From contig JAFAKI010000201.1 in assembly GCA_019235595.1 (NCBI GenBank), positions 1 through 12,016 of the forward strand: a DNA stretch of 12,016 nucleotides, given 5' to 3'. The translations under genes and the position numbers were made by a program. This document shows, piece after piece, positions 5,649-10,164 of the stretch. Each line of letters opens with the position of its first letter. Positions within the stretch are counted from its first letter, which is position 1. The notes under the pieces are model-generated. The model was given only the letters and a program-made list of their open reading frames with translations, did not search any database and was not told where the DNA came from. This DNA comes from Mucilaginibacter sp. (GTDB lineage Bacteria > Bacteroidota > Bacteroidia > Sphingobacteriales > Sphingobacteriaceae).

Positions 5649-6697
5649 TATCTTTTAATGTTGCGTTCGTTAAGAGCTTGCTGGAATTTATGAGCATTCA
5701 CCAAGTGGTCAGCCACATTGGTAGCAAATGCATGATAGCCCGAAAAATCAGATTTAGCACACATATAAATGTAGTCGGTCTTTTTGTAATCAAGCACCGA
5801 ATTCAATGCATTTACAGAAGGCATCATCACAGGGCCAGGGGGCAGACCAGTATGCAAATAGGTGTTGTATGGCGAATCGAAAGACAGGTCTCTGTTGAGT
5901 ACACGTTTAATCGTAAAATCGTGTTTGGCGAATATTACCGTAGGGTCTGATTCCAGTTTCATGCCTTTTTTCAGGCGGTTAAGGTATAAGCCGGCTATTG
6001 TTGGCATTTCATCATCATGTAAAGCTTCTGCATCGGTTATCGAAGCCAGAATTGAAACCTGGATAGGGGATAAGCCGATTGCATCAGCCTTTTGCTTACG
6101 TTCAGGCGTCCAGAACTTTTCATAGTTGGCATACATCCGCTTGAAAAACTTCTCCGGCGTATTATTCCAATATAATTGATAAGTGTTCGGGATAAACATG
6201 GCATACACATTATCGGTAGTAAAACCATATTGCTTAACAAAATCACCAGAATCCAGCAAACGGATGATCGACGTAGAGTCTGGCTCTATCTTTTTGGATA
6301 CAAAGCCGGCAAATTCTTCTTTCAATCTCAAATTGTGAAAATTCAACGTAACAGGCTCCTGGGTGCCCGACGCCAGCATGTTGATCAGGCGACGGTTGCT
6401 CATGCCATTTGTCAAATGATACCTTCCCGGTTTAACGCGGGTAGTATATTTCATATTTTTGGCAGCCCAGTTGAATGTCGCTGTGTCTTTGACAATGCCT
6501 TCATCCTGGATCGTTTTATACACATCCTGGTAGACAGCGCCGGTGTGGATGTAGAGATATTCCTGCTTGTCGGTCACGTTGGCGCTGAAGTATTTTGAAT
6601 AATAAAACAAACCTGTAAGCCCTAATGCGATAATAATAACAATGGCAAAGCCAATAATATACTTTTTAGTCGGACTCGATTTTTTTTGCTCTTCCAT
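5648..6697 (-). CDS. mltG: Endolytic transglycosylase MltG (YceG-like)
   Basis: MltG cuts nascent peptidoglycan glycan strands at the outer face of the inner membrane and is thought to set or end strand growth. The 349-residue protein has a short basic cytoplasmic tail (1-12), one membrane helix (about 13-33), a LysM-like region (about 46-112) and the YceG catalytic domain. Catalytic-domain landmarks are FIPNTYQLYWN (168-178), LASITDAEALHDDEMPTIAG (217-236), YLNRLKKGMKLESDPTVIFA (238-257) and SPYNTYLHTGLPPGP (275-289). By my alignment from memory, E224 matches the catalytic Glu218 of E. coli. The common IVEKET motif is changed to ITDAEA, keeping that second acidic position. Length matches the family (about 340). 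It lies two bases after the rhodanese stop and overlaps the next gene by one base. Confidence 0.93.
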   Translation of the reverse strand: MEEQKKSSPTKKYIIGFAIVIIIALGLTGLFYYSKYFSANVTDKQEYLYIHTGAVYQDVYKTIQDEGIVKDTATFNWAAKNMKYTTRVKPGRYHLTNGMSNRRLINMLASGTQEPVTLNFHNLRLKEEFAGFVSKKIEPDSTSIIRLLDSGDFVKQYGFTTDNVYAMFIPNTYQLYWNNTPEKFFKRMYANYEKFWTPERKQKADAIGLSPIQVSILASITDAEALHDDEMPTIAGLYLNRLKKGMKLESDPTVIFAKHDFTIKRVLNRDLSFDSPYNTYLHTGLPPGPVMMPSVNALNSVLDYKKTDYIYMCAKSDFSGYHAFATNVADHLVNAHKFQQALNERNIKR

Positions 6698-6699
6698 TT

Positions 6700-7017
6700 T
6701 TATAATGGTAAATTATTTTTGTTGATTTTTTGCAGGGCGATCAAACCGCCGGTCAAATTTCTGATATTTTTATAACCTTTCAACTCTAAAATTGATTTGG
6801 CCGTTGCGCTGCGCAGGCCAACCTTGCAGACAACGATGATCTCGTCGTCTTTTTTCCATTCCAAATCGTCAATATTTTCTTCCAGATCGGGCAGTGGAAT
6901 ATTGTGGCCGCCGACGTTGAAGGTGTGAAATTCCATTTCGCCGCGCACATCAAGCAGGTTCAAATGCTCGCCGTTTTGCAGGCGGGCAAATACTTCTTTA
7001 GCATCGATATCTGTCAT
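6700..7017 (-). CDS. Single-domain rhodanese-like protein
   Basis: This 105-residue cytoplasmic protein is one rhodanese domain, which typically carries sulfur as a cysteine persulfide. LLDVRGEMEFHTFNVGGHNIP (21-41) is the DVR...E...HI-GA/NIP region of the fold. The active-site loop C64-KVGLR-S70 contains the catalytic cysteine and the conserved CxxGxRS pattern, so it should be catalytically competent. The C-terminal helix follows KGYKNIRNLTGGLIAL (80-95). There is no signal peptide. Its ATG overlaps the PASTA gene stop as ATGA (7014-7017), and mltG follows two bases later, so it is embedded in the envelope operon. Why a sulfurtransferase sits there is not evident; a role in redox or thiol modification is only a guess. 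Confidence 0.92.
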   Translation of the reverse strand: MTDIDAKEVFARLQNGEHLNLLDVRGEMEFHTFNVGGHNIPLPDLEENIDDLEWKKDDEIIVVCKVGLRSATAKSILELKGYKNIRNLTGGLIALQKINKNNLPL

Positions 7018-7790
7018 GGCGTTTTTTTGCCCTGCGTAACAGTAACGTTTATATGGGTGCCGTTAGCCACTTTGGTTGCAGAATCTGTTTTGGCAGGGGA
7101 TTGTGACACGATAACGAGGTTTGTTGAATCAGTAATCGTACCCTGATAGGTAATAAGCCCCATTGTCAATCCGCTATTTTTTAATACAAATCTTGCGGCG
7201 TCCAGATCCTGGTTTACCAAATCCGGAATCTCTACCTCGCTTGCTCCGGAACCATCGCCTAAAACCAGGTCAACTTTAGAGCCTTTAGGGATTTTGGTGC
7301 CGGCCTGTATCGGCTGTCCGGCGAATTTTACCTGGAGCACATGGTTACGAGCTATATCTGCTTTGTAAGTGGTATCGCCGATCTTTAATCCGTAATTGGA
7401 AAGTGTTGCTTCTGCTGATATGTAAGGAGCGTCTATAATATCGGGCAAAGCTACGTTCGGGGCCTGATTTTTTACGATTTTCAGATAGATCATCCGGCCA
7501 TCTTTTACATTGGTGCCTGCATCAGGGTCTTGCTCGATTACAGTGCCCGGCGTCTGATCCAGAACATACACTGAGTCGATACTTACCCCAAATCCCTGAT
7601 CTTTGAGCGTGCTGAGCGCCCGATCAATTTGCATATTGAGCACTTTGGGAACCAGTACGCCAGAGCCGTGGCGTGTATAATAACCGAGGCTATAGAAGGC
7701 TATTAAAACCACAACGATGACAACGAGAATGGCTGATATAATGGTGTTTCGGAATGATTTGGTTTTTAAGTAAGCTGTGAATTTGCTCAT
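7014..7790 (-). CDS. Membrane-anchored PASTA domain protein (three PASTA repeats, no kinase)
   Basis: This 258-residue protein has a short basic N-terminus, one membrane helix (about 16-36) and three PASTA domains outside: about 43-107 (VLVPKVLNM...YLKIVKN), 112-178 (NVALPDIIDAP...VDLVLGD) and 184-253 (SEVEIPDLVNQ...INVTVTQG). Each repeat opens with a V-P-x-hydrophobic motif, has a helix with GL/GF, contains VxxQ/P-type turns such as TVIEQDPDAGTNV and VSQSPAKTDSATKV, and ends in a beta strand. PASTA domains occur in Ser/Thr kinases and penicillin-binding proteins of Gram-positives, where some bind muropeptides. Here there is no kinase or transpeptidase domain, only a TM helix plus PASTA. It is the first gene of the operon and divergent from ddl, consistent with a peptidoglycan-sensing or scaffold role (inference). 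Confidence 0.92.
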   Translation of the reverse strand: MSKFTAYLKTKSFRNTIISAILVVIVVVLIAFYSLGYYTRHGSGVLVPKVLNMQIDRALSTLKDQGFGVSIDSVYVLDQTPGTVIEQDPDAGTNVKDGRMIYLKIVKNQAPNVALPDIIDAPYISAEATLSNYGLKIGDTTYKADIARNHVLQVKFAGQPIQAGTKIPKGSKVDLVLGDGSGASEVEIPDLVNQDLDAARFVLKNSGLTMGLITYQGTITDSTNLVIVSQSPAKTDSATKVANGTHINVTVTQGKKTP

Positions 7791-7828
7791 TTGAATTTAT
7801 CAGGGTTATACTGTGCTGATCCAGTTAT

Positions 7829-7836
7829 CAAACATA
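7829..7836 (-). promoter_or_regulatory. -7 element of the PASTA-rhodanese-mltG-ybgC-yihY operon promoter
   Basis: On the minus strand TATGTTTG is an exact TAnnTTTG match, ending 38 nt before the ATG at 7790. Its -33 region is occupied by a 19-bp perfect palindrome (7847-7865) rather than by a clear TTG. Confidence 0.6.
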
Positions 7837-7846
7837 GTCTATTATT

Positions 7847-7865
7847 TCGAAATTCGGAATTTCGA
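7847..7865. repeat. 19-bp perfect palindrome at the PASTA operon promoter
   Basis: TCGAAATTC (7847-7855) and GAATTTCGA (7857-7865) are exact inverted copies around one G. It lies 10 nt upstream of the PASTA -7 box. The core TTCGGAAT recurs at 8016-8023 before ddl and, inverted, after ddl at 9031-9061. It could be a regulator site or one copy of a dispersed intergenic repeat. Confidence 0.5.
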
Positions 7866-7993
7866 TTTTCGTATTTATACTTCAAAGCGGATCAAATGGT
7901 TAACGTTGTTAGTTAAACATAAGTATAAAATATTGTTGATTCGCAGAGCGGAAAATAAGTCAGACGAACAATTAAAAAAATATAATATTTAGA

Positions 7994-8019
7994 TTGAGCC
8001 GACTTTATCGTTAATTTCG
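7994..8019 (+). promoter_or_regulatory. Weak candidate promoter of ddl
   Basis: TTG (7994-7996), a 15-nt spacer and TAATTTCG (8012-8019) resemble the TTG/TAnnTTTG form with one mismatch and a short spacer. The -7 box overlaps the AATTTCGGAAT repeat copy (8013-8023). If real, the leader before ATG 8039 is only about 14 nt. Confidence 0.3.
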
Positions 8020-8038
8020 GAATCCAAATTTGACCACA

Positions 8039-9028
8039 ATGTCACGTAAAAATATAGCCCTTTTAGCCGGCGGATTTACCGGGGAATATGAAGTTTCAGT
8101 TAATAGTGCGAAGAATATTGCTGCCAACCTTGACGCAGCAAAATACAATGTATATACCATATTTATTAACCGCAACAGCTGGTTTTACGCTTCAGATAAT
8201 GGCAATATTCCTGTCGATAAAAATGATTTTACCATCACGCTGAACGGTCAGAAAATAAAGTTTGATTTTGCTTTTATTACTATACATGGCACTCCAGGCG
8301 AGGACGGCAAAGTGCAAGGATATCTGGACATGCTGGGCATTCCCTACAACACTTGCGATGCCACTACCTCAGCTATTACCATGAATAAAGCTTATACTAA
8401 AGCTATTGTAAATGGTATTCACGGGTTGAATACAGCTCGTTCGGTACAAATATTTAAGAGCGGCATACACGATGTGTCCGCTATCGCTGCCAAATTGAAA
8501 TTCCCGCTTTTTGTAAAACCAAATAACGGCGGAAGTAGCGTGGGTATGAGTAAAGTGCAAAATGCAGCCGGCTTGCATGATGCTTTTGAAAGGGCATTTA
8601 CCGAAGATGACCAGATTTTAGTAGAAGAGTTTATCAAAGGTCGTGAATTCAGTATAGGCATTGCACGCCTACATGGAAAAATAAAGGTGCTTCCTGCAAC
8701 GGAAATTATCAGCTCAAAAGAATTTTTCGATTACGAGGCTAAATATACTCCGGGTGTGTCCAGAGAAATCACGCCGGCTGATCTGAGTCCTGAAATGAAT
8801 GAAAAAATTGCCGAAATAGTAACCGAGGTTTATTTAAGACTCAACTGTAAAGGGATGGTGAGGGTAGACTTTATTCAGTTAGAGGGCACAGAGGAGTTTT
8901 ACTTTATCGAGATCAATACCACGCCGGGACAGTCCGCAAACAGCCTTATTCCACAGCAGGTAAGGGCCGCAGGGATGAATGTAGGTGAGTTTTATGGGGA
9001 ATTAATCGAAGGGACAATTCGACACTGA
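8039..9028 (+). CDS. ddl: D-alanine--D-alanine ligase
   Basis: Ddl joins two D-alanines using ATP to make the end of the peptidoglycan stem peptide; it acts in the cytoplasm. From ATG 8039 the product has 329 residues, normal for the family. The N-terminal domain opens IALLAGGFTGEYEVSVNSAKN, with the substrate-binding Glu of the GGxSxEhxVS motif. The HGTPGEDGKVQGYLDMLGIPYNTC region carries the HGxxGEDG signature. The ATP-grasp part has FVKPNNGGSSVGMSKV (phosphate-binding loop), ILVEEFIKGREFSIGI, the omega-loop region FFDYEAKYTPGVSRE with YEAKY, and the Mg-binding VRVDFIQ...FYFIEINTTPGQSANSLIPQQ. A TTG at 8030 would add three residues, but the ATG gives the expected N-terminus and a better leader. 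It is divergent from the PASTA-mltG operon, forming an envelope locus. Confidence 0.97.
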   Translation: MSRKNIALLAGGFTGEYEVSVNSAKNIAANLDAAKYNVYTIFINRNSWFYASDNGNIPVDKNDFTITLNGQKIKFDFAFITIHGTPGEDGKVQGYLDMLGIPYNTCDATTSAITMNKAYTKAIVNGIHGLNTARSVQIFKSGIHDVSAIAAKLKFPLFVKPNNGGSSVGMSKVQNAAGLHDAFERAFTEDDQILVEEFIKGREFSIGIARLHGKIKVLPATEIISSKEFFDYEAKYTPGVSREITPADLSPEMNEKIAEIVTEVYLRLNCKGMVRVDFIQLEGTEEFYFIEINTTPGQSANSLIPQQVRAAGMNVGEFYGELIEGTIRH

Positions 9029-9030
9029 TA

Positions 9031-9062
9031 ATTCCGAAATCGAACTTCCGAATTCCGAAATC
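9031..9062. repeat. Short direct repeats ATTCCGAAATC between ddl and the thioesterase gene
   Basis: ATTCCGAAATC occurs exactly at 9031-9041 and 9052-9062 with a variant CTTCCGAA between (9045-9052). These fill the whole gap between the two convergent genes; the second copy enters the thioesterase stop codon. The same motif, inverted, occurs upstream of ddl at 8013-8023 and within the 7847-7865 palindrome. Confidence 0.6.
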
Positions 9063-9471
9063 ATATAAGGTAATGATCAACAATGTCTTGCGGTATCCTT
9101 GCTGACCTGCCACTTTGCATATCGATCATTGTATAATCAAACCAACCATCGCAGCAAACCTTTCCGGTTGCTTTGTTTGTGATCGCGAATTTTACGCGGC
9201 AGCCTTTATCGTCAATGCTATCAATGCCCGTTTTTACGATGAAATAATCACCCATAGTTAAGGCGCGTTTATAGTCTACATGGGCCGTGCGCACCACCCA
9301 GCCAAAGCCACGCTCCATAAATTTCTCCATAGCCATGCCATAGCACCGTTCCATCTGATCGTAACGGGCGGCCAGTACATAGTCGAAATACTTGCTATTA
9401 TGCACATGCTGAAACATGTCGATATCATCGGGACGAACGCGGAATTCGGTTTCGAAAGTGGAATATTGCAT
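9061..9471 (-). CDS. Acyl-CoA thioesterase, hotdog fold (4HBT-like)
   Basis: This 136-residue protein is a second hotdog thioesterase, distinct from the one at 5241-5648. The helix signature RVRPDDIDMFQHVHNSKYFDYVLAARYDQM (residues 11-40) has D18 at the position of the usual catalytic aspartate (DxD...HVNN pattern). RTAHVDYKRALTMGDYFIVKTGI (61-83) forms the following strands, and CRVKFAITNKATGKVCCDGWFDYTMID (91-117) the last ones. It is like the FadM/YbgC-type proteins that hydrolyse acyl-CoAs; the substrate is not predictable. It is convergent with ddl (32 nt between stops) and transcribed away from rpsO. Upstream there is only an imperfect -7-like TAACTTTC at 9493-9500 on the minus strand. 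Confidence 0.9.
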   Translation of the reverse strand: MQYSTFETEFRVRPDDIDMFQHVHNSKYFDYVLAARYDQMERCYGMAMEKFMERGFGWVVRTAHVDYKRALTMGDYFIVKTGIDSIDDKGCRVKFAITNKATGKVCCDGWFDYTMIDMQSGRSARIPQDIVDHYLI

Positions 9472-9473
9472 AG

Positions 9474-9500
9474 TTGAAAAGTTGAAAGGTTGGAAAGTTA
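9474..9500. repeat. Degenerate tandem GTTGAAA repeat
   Basis: Just before the thioesterase start, GTTGAAAA, GTTGAAAGG and TTGGAAAGTT follow one another with a period of about nine bases. Similar GTTGAA-type tracts recur at 9611-9681. I recall such tracts as common in Sphingobacteriaceae intergenic DNA. Confidence 0.5.
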
Positions 9501-9517
9501 TGAAATTAAAAACAATT

Positions 9518-9596
9518 CGCGTTAACGATAGAAGCGGATACCGGCCCTGTGATTAAGGCCCGCAGGCGTATGAGCGGATAGCGTGTTAAAACGCCC
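9518..9596. repeat. GC-rich folded intergenic island, probable dispersed repeat element
   Basis: A GC-rich block of about 79 bp stands out from AT-rich flanks. AGCGGATA occurs twice exactly 40 bp apart (9533-9540 and 9573-9580). Between the copies GGCC (9543-9546) can pair with GGCC (9557-9560), or CCTG (9546-9549) with CAGG (9563-9566). After the second copy GCGT-GTTAAA-ACGC (9581-9594) is a small hairpin. No ORF is present. On the minus strand the pattern (CGCTATCCGCT, hairpin, GGTATCCGCTTCTATC, ACGCG) resembles palindromic intergenic repeats I recall from Sphingobacteriaceae genomes; this is memory, not a search. A small structured RNA is the alternative. Confidence 0.5.
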
Positions 9597-9610
9597 AAAT
9601 TATAGTTAAA

Positions 9611-9681
9611 TTGGTTGAATGAGTTGAATTGTTGATTAAGTTAACCTAATCAACTGAATCTAACTTATTCAACACAATCAA
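9611..9681. repeat. GTTGAA/TTCAAC inverted repeat tract upstream of rpsO
   Basis: GTTGAAT, GTTGAATT and GTTGATTA follow each other on the left, and TAATCAAC, TTCAAC and AATCAAC on the right. The inner arms GTTGATTA (9632-9639) and TAATCAAC (9648-9655) are perfect around an 8-nt loop containing GTTAAC. The tract ends right at the rpsO -33 element, so it could also be a regulatory fold or operator cluster. Confidence 0.5.
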
Positions 9682-9684
9682 CTC

Positions 9685-9715
9685 TTGCAATATCCAAAAA
9701 CAAACATTACCTTTG
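9685..9715 (+). promoter_or_regulatory. Promoter of rpsO
   Basis: TTG (9685-9687), a 20-nt spacer and TACCTTTG (9708-9715) match the Bacteroidota sigma-A consensus exactly. Transcription should start near 9720, giving a leader of about 40 nt. That leader has a small AT-rich hairpin, TATTAA (9734-9739) with TTAATA (9744-9749). Confidence 0.8.
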
Positions 9716-9760
9716 CACCTCAATTAACAAAAGTATTAACGCTTTAATATTATTCAAGTA

Positions 9761-10039
9761 ATGTATTTAAGTAAAGAAGCAAAGGCAGATATCTTTGCAA
9801 AACATGGTAAAGGCGCAACTGATACAGGTTCGGCTGAAGGACAGATCGCATTATTCACAACTCGTATTGCGCATTTGACCGGGCATTTGAAAAACAACAA
9901 AAAAGATTTTTCAACTCAGCTTTCGCTGCAAAAATTGGTAGGTAAACGCCGTGCATTGTTGGCTTACCTGTATAACAAAGACATTGAAAGATACCGTGCT
10001 ATCATCAAAGCTTTACAGCTGCGTGATATCATCAAATAA
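9761..10039 (+). CDS. rpsO: 30S ribosomal protein S15
   Basis: S15 binds the central domain of 16S rRNA early in 30S assembly. The 92-residue product has the four-helix S15 pattern: KADIFAKHGKGATDTGSAEGQIALFTTRIAHLTGHL (8-43), then KDFSTQLSLQKLVGKRRALLAYLYNKDIERYRAIIKALQL. The rRNA-contacting H42 and D49 are kept. The common DHHSRRGL stretch is DFSTQLSL here; I recall a similar change (DYSTERSL) across Bacteroidota. It is slightly longer than the usual 88-89 residues through a C-terminal RDIIK tail. It is followed by an intrinsic terminator and then pnp, the conserved rpsO-pnp order. Confidence 0.97.
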   Translation: MYLSKEAKADIFAKHGKGATDTGSAEGQIALFTTRIAHLTGHLKNNKKDFSTQLSLQKLVGKRRALLAYLYNKDIERYRAIIKALQLRDIIK

Positions 10040-10057
10040 ATCTTTCCGGAATTTCTT

Positions 10058-10088
10058 AAAAAGCCATCCCAATTCGGATGGCTTTTTT
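10058..10088 (+). terminator. Intrinsic terminator between rpsO and pnp
   Basis: AAAAAGCCATCC (10058-10069) pairs with GGATGGC plus the first Ts (10076-10087) around a 6-nt loop, and TTTTTT runs 10083-10088. It begins 18 nt after the rpsO stop. It should end or attenuate rpsO transcripts, so pnp must depend on read-through or its own promoter. Confidence 0.92.
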
Positions 10089-10122
10089 ACTTTTGCAAAA
10101 CATTATACACAAAATAAAAACC

Positions 10123-10150
10123 GGTGTGTTCTGAAGATGAAAAACACACC
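10123..10150 (+). promoter_or_regulatory. Perfect inverted repeat in the pnp leader
   Basis: GGTGTGTT (10123-10130) pairs exactly with AACACACC (10143-10150) around a 12-nt loop, ending 14 nt before the pnp ATG. In E. coli the pnp leader contains an RNase III-cut stem used for autoregulation by PNPase; whether this unrelated hairpin does a similar job is inference. No clear TAnnTTTG promoter is visible between the terminator and the hairpin. Confidence 0.5.
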
Positions 10151-10164
10151 TCAACAAAAACAAG

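Noticed and set aside
6176..6598. Plus-strand ORF of 140 codons opposite mltG
   Set aside because: Antisense shadow of mltG without any recognisable domain.
8030..8038. TTG start for ddl three codons upstream
   Set aside because: ATG 8039 gives the normal Ddl N-terminus and a longer leader from the candidate promoter; the TTG adds only MTT.
9474..9681. CRISPR array
   Set aside because: The GTTGAA motifs are short, degenerate and partly inverted, without fixed-length repeats and unique spacers.
10091..10110. TTTTGC...TATACA as a pnp promoter
   Set aside because: It looks like E. coli boxes but with a spacer far too short, and it does not match TAnnTTTG.
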